Notes: generated from the sequence alone by a model not told the origin. DNA of 33,490 nt from a virus (IMGVR_UViG_3300030101_003037:1-33490), one strand, 5' to 3'; counted from the stretch's first letter, positions 14,070-21,409 are shown. Translations and numbers: made by a program.

Positions 14070-14587
14070 CTGAGGTAGCGAAACATCATGATGAGTGGGT
14101 TACTATAGTTAAATCATTTGGAGAAAATAGTTACCATGAGGATATAGTTCAGCAGAGCTATTTGGCACTATATAAATATTCCAATAAAGAAAAGGTTTTA
14201 AATAATGGTAAAGTTAATAAAGCTTATATATGGATTGTTCTTAGGAGTATGTTCCTACAGTTTGTCAACGCTAAAAACAAAGTACACAAAATTAGTATTG
14301 ATGACCAGCAAGTGTTCCTCCAAATACCAAACATTGATGAGATGGATGCGGAAATAAATTATCATAATTTTACACAAAAGATAGACAAACATATAGAAGG
14401 GTGGAGATGGTATGATAGACAGTTATTTAAAATATATAGAGACACTCCAATGAGTATTAGAAAGATTGCAGACAAAACTAAAATAAGTTGGGTCAGTATT
14501 TTTCACACCTTAAAAAAATGTAAAGCAGAACTAAAAGAAATATTTAAAGATGAGTACAAAGAATACAAAAGAAGAAATACCGACTGA
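14048..14587 (+). CDS. Phage RNA polymerase sigma factor (ECF-like)
   Basis: 179 residues, the usual size of two-domain sigma factors. Region 2 spans about 10-75: EDIVQQSYLALYKY (31-44), the helix that contacts core RNA polymerase, and KAYIWIVLRSMFLQFVNAK. A short linker with acidic DEMDAEINYHNF follows, then region 4 with a helix-turn-helix at about 135-160 (SIRKIADKTKISWVSIFHTLKKCK), which would bind the -35 element. It would redirect host RNA polymerase to phage promoters. It lies in the early block behind a host-type promoter, and the window holds a recurrent non-host promoter element. A sigma-like regulator lacking promoter specificity is the alternative. Confidence 0.7.
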   Translation: MGRKKWLAEVAKHHDEWVTIVKSFGENSYHEDIVQQSYLALYKYSNKEKVLNNGKVNKAYIWIVLRSMFLQFVNAKNKVHKISIDDQQVFLQIPNIDEMDAEINYHNFTQKIDKHIEGWRWYDRQLFKIYRDTPMSIRKIADKTKISWVSIFHTLKKCKAELKEIFKDEYKEYKRRNTD

Positions 14588-14987
14588 TAGAAGAACAAAA
14601 GCCTACAAGACTTGGAAAGCTAATCATAAGAAACAAAGTGAGGGTCTTGGAGATACTGTAGAGAAAATTACAAAAGCTACAGGTATAAAAAAGGTAGTAG
14701 AGAAGTTTACACCAGAGGGAAAAGATTGTGGATGCACTGATAGAAAAAAATCTTTAAATAAGATATTTCCATATCAAAAACCTGAATGTCTGACAGAAGA
14801 TGAATTTAATTATCTTTATGACTATTTCGATAGACAAATAAATGCAATAACTCCTGATGTACAAAGAAGAATGGTAGAAATAAACAACAGAATATTTGGA
14901 GAAAAGGTACAGATTACAGCTTGTGGTTCATGCTTTCTAAATAATGTACATAAGAAACTTGAAAAAGTATTAAACGAATATTTATGA
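14550..14987 (+). CDS. Cys-motif protein, conserved in Bacteroidota phages
   Basis: 145 residues. A Lys-rich N-terminus (RRTKAYKTWKANHKKQ) is followed by GLGDTVEKITKATGIKKVVEKF, KDCGCTDRKKSLNKIFPY (Cys cluster) and a C-terminal ITACGSCFLNNVHKKLEKVL (CxxC). I recognise the GDTVEKxTKATGIK ... GKDCGC ... LNKxFPY arrangement from hypothetical proteins of Bacteroidota phages, with no known function. The four Cys in two pairs could hold zinc. It overlaps the sigma-like gene by 38 nt, hinting at linked expression. Confidence 0.7.
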   Translation: MSTKNTKEEIPTDRRTKAYKTWKANHKKQSEGLGDTVEKITKATGIKKVVEKFTPEGKDCGCTDRKKSLNKIFPYQKPECLTEDEFNYLYDYFDRQINAITPDVQRRMVEINNRIFGEKVQITACGSCFLNNVHKKLEKVLNEYL

Positions 14988-15310
14988 AAAAGGAATTAGT
15001 AAAAGAACTTAAACATCATGCAGAAACTATTAGAGATAGATACTCTAAAAAAGAAAGAGAAGGCAATATAAATAATGAAACTTTTTTTATTAAAGAAGTA
15101 ATTCCTACAAGCGACCATTCCGCTACAGTTATATATGAAAAAGATACAGGTAAACAAGTAGCTTTTTTCTTCTATTATATTCTTAGAGGTATGTCAAAAG
15201 GATGGAAGTATTTTGTTCCAACTAATACTCATATATTAGGATTCAGAGCTTTTGAATTTTACTACACACAAGTAGAGAAAGATAACTTTGATAAAAATTT
15301 TTATGACTAA
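14984..15310 (+). CDS. Hypothetical protein (108 aa)
   Basis: Charged N-terminal helix (KELVKELKHHAETIRDRYSKKE), then a beta-rich part with SDHSATVIYEKDTGKQVAFFFYYI and an aromatic-rich segment (GWKYFVPTNTHILGFRAFEFYYTQVEKDNF). It has no membrane segment and no recognised catalytic motif. The start overlaps the previous stop by 4 nt and the end overlaps the next start. Its function is unknown; position suggests a role in early phage functions. Confidence 0.65.
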   Translation: MKKELVKELKHHAETIRDRYSKKEREGNINNETFFIKEVIPTSDHSATVIYEKDTGKQVAFFFYYILRGMSKGWKYFVPTNTHILGFRAFEFYYTQVEKDNFDKNFYD

Positions 15311-15638
15311 AGAAACTGAAATGAGAAAAAAGTTTGAAGCTATTGAGGATTTAAAACTTCAATCTAATTTATTATTTCTTCAAGAACAGATTTTAGAGTG
15401 GTCCAAACAGAAACCAAAAAATGAAACACTCAATAAATTCAGAGATGCTATTATTGAGATAACATTCATTACTAACAAGTTTGGACTTGAGAGATTAAGT
15501 TTTGCAGATACAGTAGATGACTACAGAAGTCAAAAACTTAGAGCAATAGAAAGAGCAAGAAAGGCAGAAAAAAGAATTGATGAACTTCTGCAAGAGATTC
15601 AAAAACTTAAAACAAAAAATGAATTGGGTATCAAATAA
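15303..15638 (+). CDS. Coiled-coil protein, function unknown
   Basis: 111 residues from the ATG at 15303. A longer frame starts at 15288, but it lies deep in the previous gene and only adds MIKIF. Two helical parts are visible: residues ~10-40 and ~75-108 (RAIERARKAEKRIDELLQEIQKLK), with heptad Leu/Ile/Ala. It overlaps the upstream gene by 8 nt and is followed by candidate promoter P5. I do not recognise the family. Confidence 0.65.
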   Translation: MTKETEMRKKFEAIEDLKLQSNLLFLQEQILEWSKQKPKNETLNKFRDAIIEITFITNKFGLERLSFADTVDDYRSQKLRAIERARKAEKRIDELLQEIQKLKTKNELGIK

Positions 15639-15665
15639 CACGTTAGGAATAAAAATAATATATAT
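15637..15665 (+). promoter_or_regulatory. Candidate phage promoter P5 (weaker match)
   Basis: AACACG at 15637-15642 (4 of 6 bases) and ATAATATATAT at 15655-15665 (9 of 11), with the same 12-nt spacer. The projected start near 15668 would give an 18-nt leader to the exonuclease gene at 15686. Surrounding DNA is very AT-rich, so this match is weaker. Confidence 0.4.
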
Positions 15666-15685
15666 ATATAAAAACAATTTTTTAG

Positions 15686-16480
15686 ATGATTACTTTACTA
15701 AATAACCAACCTTACAGAACAGAAGAAATACTTGGCTACATGATGGATGATGAGTTTTACTATGGAGTCTTAGCAACAAATGCTCTTGGTAGCTCATTCC
15801 TTAGAAATTTATTAGATAGTCCAAACACTCTATTAGAGTACATGAAGAAGCCTAAGAAAGAAACAGATGCTCTTAGAATAGGTAGACTTACTCATGAATG
15901 TTTTTTAGAACCTGATAAATTCTATAAAAAGATATATGTAGAGGCAGATAGAACAAATGCTAAAGTATATAAAGATGCAGTTGCAGAGCATGGAGCTGAT
16001 AGAGTATTTAAGCAAAAAGATAAAGACTATGTAGAATGGCTTATAAGAAAACTTGCAAACAATGAAACAATTCAGTCAATTATGAAAGATGCAGATGTAG
16101 AGGTTCCTATGATTAGAATGTTTGATAAGTTTGCAATTAGAGGTAAGGCAGATATTCTTACAAAAGATTGTATCTATGATTTAAAAACTACTATTGCTCC
16201 AGTTGAGAGTTTTGCTAAATGGGAGGTAGACAAAAAGAACTATGACCTACAGGCTTTTATATATTGTAGGTTGTTTAAAAAAGATAAGTTTAAATTTATT
16301 ACCTTGAACAAAAACAACAGAGATGTAGGAATGGTTAATGTTCCTCCTGAGGTTTTATCCAGGGGAGAGACTAAGTTTAATCTTGCTCTAAAGGCTTACA
16401 AAGAGATGTTTTATAAAAAAACACTTGAAGAAACAGAATACATATTAGACCAATATATACTTGAGGTAGATGCTAAATGA
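15686..16480 (+). CDS. PD-(D/E)XK exonuclease (RecE/Cas4-like)
   Basis: 264 residues, one nuclease domain. RIGRLTHECF provides His70, GKADILTK provides Asp156, and YDLKTT gives the second acidic-Lys pair (Asp165, Lys167); YDLQAFIY supplies the following Tyr and Gln of the RecB-family motif QxxxY. This is the layout of the RecE C-terminal / DUF3799-type exonucleases. It likely chews 5' strands to make recombination ssDNA, working with the OB-fold protein at 12588. No annealing protein is obvious nearby. The stop overlaps the next gene by 4 nt. Confidence 0.75.
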   Translation: MITLLNNQPYRTEEILGYMMDDEFYYGVLATNALGSSFLRNLLDSPNTLLEYMKKPKKETDALRIGRLTHECFLEPDKFYKKIYVEADRTNAKVYKDAVAEHGADRVFKQKDKDYVEWLIRKLANNETIQSIMKDADVEVPMIRMFDKFAIRGKADILTKDCIYDLKTTIAPVESFAKWEVDKKNYDLQAFIYCRLFKKDKFKFITLNKNNRDVGMVNVPPEVLSRGETKFNLALKAYKEMFYKKTLEETEYILDQYILEVDAK

Positions 16481-16638
16481 ACCGCAAAGCAAAAGAGTAT
16501 TATTTAATAGCTCTTATAGACATACAAAATGGAAACCCAAAACAAAGAATGATAGAGGTGCTTCAATACTATTCTGACTTAGAAGAATATGAAGCCTGTC
16601 AAGGAATTAAAAAAGCAATAGATGAAACATGGAACTAA
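16477..16638 (+). CDS. Small protein between nuclease and DnaA-like gene
   Basis: 53 residues, ATG at 16477 overlapping the nuclease stop (ATGA), TAA at 16636-16638 overlapping the next start by 10 nt. Helical: RKAKEYYLIALIDIQNGN, QRMIEVLQYYSDLEEYEACQGIKKAIDE. It looks like a compact helical adaptor. Coupled overlaps on both sides support it as a gene. Function unknown. Confidence 0.6.
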   Translation: MNRKAKEYYLIALIDIQNGNPKQRMIEVLQYYSDLEEYEACQGIKKAIDETWN

Positions 16639-17063
16639 TAGAAATTAAAAAACTTGTTGAAAAACATACAAAAAGAAAACTTAACGTAAAAAGCAGAGAG
16701 AGGGATAATGTATACTGTAGAGTTCTATATTGTAAACTTGCAAAGTTACATACTAAAAAAAGCATAGATAAAATAGGAAAAGCAATAAGCAGAGACCATG
16801 CAACTGTATTGCATAATATTAAAATATTTGATGAGGTAATAGTAAATTATGAGCTTGAGTATTTAAAGATATTTAACAGACTTGATAAACTACTCTCAGT
16901 CAAGACAGGAAAGGTAGAAAAAATACTTAACCCTGACCTTTACTACAGAAAGAAATATACAAGGTTACTCTTGAACCATAGAACTCTTTTCCATCATTAT
17001 AGAGAATTAAAGAAAAGCTATGAGAGTTTTCTCCATGTAAAGTACCATGACAAAGAAGTATAA
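16629..17063 (+). CDS. DnaA domain IV-like origin-binding protein
   Basis: 144 residues. Residues ~20-66 match the DnaA C-terminal DNA-binding domain: KSRERDNVYCRVLYCKLAKL, KKSIDKIGKAISRDHATVLHNIKIF, with RDHATVLHN (55-63) equal to the DnaA signature RDHSTVxHA. There is no AAA+ ATPase domain. The second half is basic and helical. Such orphan domains in phages may bind DnaA boxes, to start phage replication or to interfere with host initiation. I could not see a canonical TTATCCACA box in the window. It overlaps the previous small gene by 10 nt and ends 2 nt before the methyltransferase. Confidence 0.7.
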   Translation: MELIEIKKLVEKHTKRKLNVKSRERDNVYCRVLYCKLAKLHTKKSIDKIGKAISRDHATVLHNIKIFDEVIVNYELEYLKIFNRLDKLLSVKTGKVEKILNPDLYYRKKYTRLLLNHRTLFHHYRELKKSYESFLHVKYHDKEV

Positions 17064-17065
17064 AA

Positions 17066-17728
17066 ATGAAAATATTAAATCTATATTCCTGTTTAGGTGG
17101 TAATAGGTATAAGTGGAATGAGGTTGTTGATGTCAAGGTTACAGCTGTAGAATGGGATGAAGAACTTGCAAGATTATATCAAGAGAGATTTCCAAAAGAC
17201 AAAGTTGTTATTGCTGATGCACATCAATATCTTTTAGACCACTATAAAGAGTTTGATTTTATATGGACTTCCCCTCCTTGTCCAACTCATAGCAAAGTTC
17301 GTGTTACTCAAAAGAATCAAGACTTTTATATTCCAAAATATCCTGATATGAAATTATATGAAGAAATAATTTTTTTAAAAGAACATTTTAAAGGTAAATA
17401 TGTAGTTGAGAATGTTGTGCCTTATTATGAAGTATTAATAAAAGCACAAAAGAGAGGTAGGCATTTATATTGGACAAATTTTAATTTACCAAATAATGTA
17501 GATAGACAAGAAGGCAAAGGAATTATGTGCGGTCAAACAAATGATGAATTTTATAAATTATGTGATTTTCATGGTATAGATAAAGATTTTTTAAAAAGGT
17601 ATAAAGGCAAACAATCTAAAATAAAAATAATAAGAAATTTGGTTGATTATGAAGTTGGTAAAACTATATTAGAAACAGCAGTAGGAATAATAAAAAAACA
17701 AAATGAAAAACAATTAGATTTATTTTAA
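17066..17728 (+). CDS. C5-cytosine DNA methyltransferase (short), ends in clamp-binding-like QLDLF
   Basis: 220 residues. Motif I is LNLYSCLGGNRYKW (4-17), the catalytic motif IV is SPPCP at 69-73 with Cys72, motif VI is ENV at 115-117, and RHLYWTNF at 132-139 stands for motif VIII. It is much shorter than the usual 300-400 residues; a target recognition domain is minimal. The last five residues are QLDLF, exactly the bacterial beta-clamp binding pentapeptide. It would methylate cytosine in phage DNA, likely at the fork if clamp binding is real. G+C of the 3' part drops well below the 5' part, suggesting a mosaic gene. Confidence 0.75.
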   Translation: MKILNLYSCLGGNRYKWNEVVDVKVTAVEWDEELARLYQERFPKDKVVIADAHQYLLDHYKEFDFIWTSPPCPTHSKVRVTQKNQDFYIPKYPDMKLYEEIIFLKEHFKGKYVVENVVPYYEVLIKAQKRGRHLYWTNFNLPNNVDRQEGKGIMCGQTNDEFYKLCDFHGIDKDFLKRYKGKQSKIKIIRNLVDYEVGKTILETAVGIIKKQNEKQLDLF

Positions 17729-17756
17729 CAAAGAAGTATAAATAATAATTAAACTA

Positions 17757-18842
17757 ATGAACGCACTACAATTAAGAGATAATGCTAAACAACAATTAGC
17801 AGAAATAAAAACAATAGAAACAGGAGTTGAATATCTAAACAAAGTAAAAGCTATAGAAACGTGGGCAAAAGCAGAAAAGAAAGATGCTGAATTACAAAAC
17901 ATAATAGCAGAACAAAAGTTAAGAACACAAAGAATATTAGGTGGGTTGATACCAGAATATATTAGTAGAGGTAATCAAAAAGGTAGTAATGGTAGGGAAA
18001 TTGTAAAATCACAAGAGATGACTTTACAAAATTTTGGCATTACCCGTAATCAAAGTTCTGCATTTCAAAAAATATCTAATTTACCACAAGAAATATTTGA
18101 AGAAGAAATAGCAATAGCAAAAGTAGAAACAAATAAAAGAATAGAACTTACTACAAGTAGAATGCTCAAAGCAGTTAAAGATTACGAAAAAGAAGAAACA
18201 ATAAAAAACAAACAAAAAAAAGGTTCAAAAATTAATATTACTAATGATTTAATAGATTACAGATTAGGAGATTTTGTAGAGCAATTAAAAAATATACCTA
18301 ATGGTTCAATAGACTGTATAATAACAGACCCTCCTTATCCGTTAGAACACATAGAATGTTGGACAAATTTAGCAAAGGAAGCTAAAAGATTATTAAAGCC
18401 TAATGGTTTTTGTATTGCTTATTCAGGACAACAAAACTTAATTGAAGTATATAATAGAATGAATAAATATTTAGACTATTATTGGACATTTTCTTTAAAT
18501 CATAGTGGAAATTCACAATTTATAAGATACAAAAATATTTTATGTGGGTGGAAACCTATATTAGTTTTTCAAAATGGTTTTAAAAAAATTGACATAGTAA
18601 GTAAAGATGTTATTACAGGGAGTGGAATGGAAAAAGAATATCACGAATGGCAACAATCTGAAAAAGAACTTATATATATAATCGAAAAATTTACTAAAAT
18701 AGGGGATACTATATTAGAACCTTTTGCTGGTAGTGGTACAACAATAGTTGCAGCAGCTAAATTAAAAAGGAAAGTTATTGCCTGTGAAATAGATGAAAAA
18801 TCTTACAATATCTCTAAAGTAAAAATTAAAAATTTGTTATGA
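17757..18842 (+). CDS. Adenine-type DNA methyltransferase with N-terminal helical domain
   Basis: 361 residues. Residues 1-140 are helical (KAIETWAKAEKKDAELQNIIAEQKLRTQRILGGL; FGITRNQSSAFQKISNLPQEIFEEEIA), the kind of N-terminal module seen before phage methyltransferases. The catalytic part has DPPY at 191-194 (motif IV) followed by FAGSGTT at 323-329 (motif I), the beta-class order for N6-adenine or N4-cytosine enzymes; DPPY favours adenine. It transfers methyl from AdoMet to phage DNA, probably protecting it from restriction. Base composition is very AT-rich. The stop overlaps the following gene (ATGA). Confidence 0.8.
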   Translation: MNALQLRDNAKQQLAEIKTIETGVEYLNKVKAIETWAKAEKKDAELQNIIAEQKLRTQRILGGLIPEYISRGNQKGSNGREIVKSQEMTLQNFGITRNQSSAFQKISNLPQEIFEEEIAIAKVETNKRIELTTSRMLKAVKDYEKEETIKNKQKKGSKINITNDLIDYRLGDFVEQLKNIPNGSIDCIITDPPYPLEHIECWTNLAKEAKRLLKPNGFCIAYSGQQNLIEVYNRMNKYLDYYWTFSLNHSGNSQFIRYKNILCGWKPILVFQNGFKKIDIVSKDVITGSGMEKEYHEWQQSEKELIYIIEKFTKIGDTILEPFAGSGTTIVAAAKLKRKVIACEIDEKSYNISKVKIKNLL

Positions 18843-19288
18843 TTTTAAAACCAAATTATTCTTTTAATTCCACAAAATTTAGTAAGTGGGTTTTTGATAA
18901 CTGTTACCATATTAAACCAGAAAATTTTAATTTTGGTTTTACTGATGGAGATTTCATGTCTTTTAAATCTGAAAAAAAAACTTTAAGATTTATAGAACAT
19001 AAATATCATGATGAAAAATGGTCATCTCATAATCAAAAAAGATTATTTACATATCATTTACCTAATATGAGTAAAATAATAAATAAACATTCTCAATTTA
19101 AACAAGAAATATATATTGTTATAACTAAAGAAAATCCCTTTGAAGGGATGTTAATTTATGACTGTATAAATAAAAAAACTAAATATTTTTTACACAATAA
19201 CGTAATAAAATTTATGAAATTTGAGGTAGGTTTTGATGAAGGAGAAAATTTTAAAACACCTCATTGGATAGATAATAATAGATTTTAA
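18839..19288 (+). CDS. Possible PD-(D/E)XK nuclease beside the methyltransferases
   Basis: 149 residues. FTDGDFMSF (Asp36, Asp38) followed by a strand LRFIEHKYHDE with Glu53 and Lys55, then HNQKRLF (Gln66), fits the D...ExK...Q layout of PD-(D/E)XK nucleases. Later strands (EIYIVITKENP, GMLIYDCINK) suit that fold. It starts inside the adenine methyltransferase stop, so the two are co-translated, and could be a restriction partner or a repair nuclease. No catalytic residue set is proven, and the call rests on a short motif. Lines 18961-19080 hold only about 17-18% G+C, unlike the next gene. Confidence 0.45.
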   Translation: MILKPNYSFNSTKFSKWVFDNCYHIKPENFNFGFTDGDFMSFKSEKKTLRFIEHKYHDEKWSSHNQKRLFTYHLPNMSKIINKHSQFKQEIYIVITKENPFEGMLIYDCINKKTKYFLHNNVIKFMKFEVGFDEGENFKTPHWIDNNRF

Positions 19289-19293
19289 TCTTT

Positions 19294-19322
19294 AACAAAC
19301 AAATAATTTTTTTATTATATAT
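19294..19322 (+). promoter_or_regulatory. Candidate phage promoter P6 (AACAAA-N12-TTATTATATAT), packaging genes
   Basis: AACAAA at 19294-19299 and an exact TTATTATATAT at 19312-19322. The last bases also read TATATTTG (19318-19325), the host -7 box. The projected start is near 19325, giving a leader of about 21 nt to the terminase small subunit gene at 19346. Confidence 0.65.
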
Positions 19323-19334
19323 TTGATTAATCAA
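19323..19334. promoter_or_regulatory. 12-bp perfect palindrome at the projected start of P6
   Basis: TTGATTAATCAA equals its own reverse complement. It overlaps the projected transcription start of P6. None of the other seven P sites carries it. A dimeric repressor operator is possible, though 12-bp palindromes in AT-rich DNA also arise by chance. Confidence 0.35.
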
Positions 19335-19345
19335 GTTTTTTCAAG

Positions 19346-19576
19346 ATGAAACATGGTGGTAAAAGACAAGGAGCAGGTAGAAAATCTAAATCAGATGAGG
19401 TCTCTCTTATAGAGAAACTTACTCCATTAGAACCCTATGCTTTAGAAGCTCTGGCAAAGGGAGTCAAGGAAGGAGACTTTAAGTTTGTGCAGCTCTACCT
19501 AAATTACTATGCAGGTAAACCTGTAGAGAATAAGAACATACAACTTACAGAAGATATTCCAATATTTGTTGATTGA
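19346..19576 (+). CDS. terS: Terminase small subunit-like protein
   Basis: 76 residues. Starts MKHGGKRQGAGRKSK, a basic GGRxGAGRK-type head seen in terminase small subunits, then LIEKLTPLEPYALEALAKGVKEGDFKFVQLYLNYYAGKPVE, which matches short terminase-adjacent proteins of flavobacterial phages. It recognises phage DNA and stimulates the motor. Its stop overlaps the large subunit ATG (TGATG). At 76 residues it is shorter than the usual 130-180, so a truncated or reduced form is possible. Confidence 0.65.
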   Translation: MKHGGKRQGAGRKSKSDEVSLIEKLTPLEPYALEALAKGVKEGDFKFVQLYLNYYAGKPVENKNIQLTEDIPIFVD

Positions 19577-20745
19577 TGCTGCCAAAGAAAACTACAGCAG
19601 TAAATAAACTCAGAGAGTTAAAACAAAGAATAAAAATTATCAGAGGGGGGACCTCTGCTGGAAAAACTATAGGTATACTTCTTATTCTTATAAATGATGC
19701 CATAAAGAACAAAGGAAAAGAAATAAGTGTAGTAGCTTCTACTATACCAAGTTTAAGGAGAGGCTCTCTAAAAGACTTTCTCAGTATCATGCAGGGTCTT
19801 GGTAGGTTTGATGAGAGTAAGTTCAATAGAAGCCTTCTAAAGTACACCTTTAGCAATGGTAGCTATATAGAGTTCTTCTCAACAGATATGCCTGAGAAAC
19901 TCAAAGGAGCAAGAAGGACAGACCTATTTATGAATGAGTGTAACAACTGTAGCTTTAGCAGCTATCAAGAATTGGCTGTAAGAACTTCTGGAGATATATG
20001 GCTTGACTATAATCCTGTTAATAGGTTTTGGGTAGACAAGGAACTGATAGGTCAGCCTGATACAGATTATATTACTCTTACCTACAGAGATAATGAAAAC
20101 TTATCTGATGCAATAGTCAAGGAGCTGGAGAAAGCAAGAGTAAAAGCAAAGACCTCAACTTTTTGGAAAAACTATTGTAGGGTGTATTTGGATGGTCTAA
20201 CAGGAAGTCTTGAGGGAGCTTGTATATCTGATTGGAAAGAAATAGATAATATACCTGTAGAGGCAAAGCTACTTAGCTATGGCATGGATTTTGGATATAG
20301 TGTAGACCCAACAACCTTAATTGCACTATATAAGTATAATGATGCTTACATATTTGATGAGGTCCTGTATAAGACAGGAATGTTAAATAGAGATATAAGC
20401 AGGTATCTAAACCAACACAATATCAAAGAAAACATAATAGCAGACTCAGCAGAACCAAAGAGTATATCTGAACTTTCTCAGTATGGTCATAATATCTTTC
20501 CTTGTACTAAAGGTAGAGACTCTGTTATCTATGGTATCAATCTTATAAATCAGAATGAAATATATATAACTCAAAGAAGTAAGAACCTCAAAAGAGAGCT
20601 ACAAGGCTATGTGTGGTCGAAAGATAAAGAAGGTAACACCCTGCAAAAGCCTGAGGGAGAGCATCCTGACTGTATAGATGCAGCCAGATATGTATTTACA
20701 GATGTATTAGAAAACCCACACAAAGGTCAGTATTTTATTTATTGA
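19576..20745 (+). CDS. terL: Terminase large subunit
   Basis: 389 residues from the ATG at 19576. A TTG at 19573 precedes it in frame, but the ATG forms the TGATG overlap with the small subunit. ATPase: Walker A GGTSAGKT (24-31) and Walker B LFMNE (117-121). Nuclease: GMDFGY (Asp238), ADS (Asp290) and HPDCIDAARY (Asp368), the three acidic residues of the RNase H-like fold. It cuts concatemeric DNA and drives it into the prohead through the portal. Length is at the short end of the family (about 400-550), with both domains complete. A likely promoter follows its stop. Confidence 0.92.
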   Translation: MLPKKTTAVNKLRELKQRIKIIRGGTSAGKTIGILLILINDAIKNKGKEISVVASTIPSLRRGSLKDFLSIMQGLGRFDESKFNRSLLKYTFSNGSYIEFFSTDMPEKLKGARRTDLFMNECNNCSFSSYQELAVRTSGDIWLDYNPVNRFWVDKELIGQPDTDYITLTYRDNENLSDAIVKELEKARVKAKTSTFWKNYCRVYLDGLTGSLEGACISDWKEIDNIPVEAKLLSYGMDFGYSVDPTTLIALYKYNDAYIFDEVLYKTGMLNRDISRYLNQHNIKENIIADSAEPKSISELSQYGHNIFPCTKGRDSVIYGINLINQNEIYITQRSKNLKRELQGYVWSKDKEGNTLQKPEGEHPDCIDAARYVFTDVLENPHKGQYFIY

Positions 20746-20777
20746 TTTGGTTGTTAATAAAATGTTTATTACATTTA
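20746..20777 (+). promoter_or_regulatory. Candidate host-type (Bacteroidota) promoter
   Basis: TTTG at 20746-20749 and TACATTTA at 20770-20777, with a 20-nt spacer. This matches the Bacteroidota -33 TTTG / -7 TAnnTTTG pattern except the last base. It starts just after the terminase stop and precedes the gene at 20800. Confidence 0.5.
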
Positions 20778-20799
20778 TATCATAAACAATTTAATAATT

Positions 20800-20994
20800 A
20801 TGAAAACAACAATAGAAGAATTAATTACAGGTTACTTTAGGGTCCATTGGAAAGATGGACAATTTAGAGGAGGTTATAGAGACTTCCCTACTGTAGAAGA
20901 AGCAGAGGAGTATAAAACATTAGTAGATACTCAAGACTTGATAAGTTTAAATCAAGGGATAACAAATAATTTAATGAAACATTTTGATATATGA
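20800..20994 (+). CDS. Small hypothetical protein after terminase
   Basis: 64 residues. MKTTIEELITGYFRVHWKDGQFRGGYRDFPTVEEAEEYKTLV is a compact alpha-beta pattern with a charged C-terminal helix. It follows a host-type promoter, and its stop overlaps the next ORF (ATGA). No family or function is recognised. Confidence 0.65.
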   Translation: MKTTIEELITGYFRVHWKDGQFRGGYRDFPTVEEAEEYKTLVDTQDLISLNQGITNNLMKHFDI

Positions 20995-21128
20995 AAATTA
21001 AAACAATAACAGAAAAACAAAACAAAAAGAACCTGAGAAAAGTATTTCTTGGGTTTTGCTTTTTAATGCTTTATACTTATCTTGGTATAATAGGTTTAAC
21101 TACTGTAATAAGATGGCTCGTAGAGTAG
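20991..21128 (+). CDS. Single-pass membrane peptide
   Basis: 45 residues. Start overlaps the previous stop (ATGA) and the end overlaps the next gene by 16 nt. The N-terminus is Lys-rich (MKIKTITEKQNKKNLRK), followed by a hydrophobic run FLGFCFLMLYTYLGIIGLTTVI, giving one or two membrane passes. No function is known. Confidence 0.55.
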   Translation: MKIKTITEKQNKKNLRKVFLGFCFLMLYTYLGIIGLTTVIRWLVE

Positions 21129-21409
21129 AGATTCCATTATGGAAGAAAAAAGTTAGATGTTGGGATAACTTTATAAGAGTTTATCCTGTAGCACTTTCCA
21201 AAGGTCCAAGACCTGAGGTTAGACTCGAAATTGAAATAAGAGGTCAGTTTAAAGAGGGAACTATAATTTATAAACAAACAAAAAAAGGAAAGTATGAAAT
21301 AGCAAAAAAGATAGATGAGGTCTATGAGTGGCTGTATGAAAATTACAGTCATAAATTTAGACAGAGATATGGAGCTCACTATAAGAGAAAACATTTTTCA
21401 TTTGATTAG
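21113..21409 (+). CDS. Small hypothetical protein (98 aa)
   Basis: Start at ATG 21113 (MARRVEIPLWKKK). The frame extends back to an ATG at 21056, but that would place its start mid-way through the membrane peptide gene. The protein is basic, with RPEVRLEIEIRGQFKEGTIIYKQTKKGKYEIAKKIDEVYEWL and a C-terminus rich in His, Tyr and Arg. No recognised domain; DNA or RNA binding is only suggested by charge. A terminator follows 5 nt later. Confidence 0.65.
   Translation: MARRVEIPLWKKKVRCWDNFIRVYPVALSKGPRPEVRLEIEIRGQFKEGTIIYKQTKKGKYEIAKKIDEVYEWLYENYSHKFRQRYGAHYKRKHFSFD

Noticed and set aside
21056-21112. Start at ATG 21056 for the gene ending at 21409
   Set aside because: It lies within the membrane peptide gene and adds unconserved-looking residues; 21113 gives a normal short overlap.
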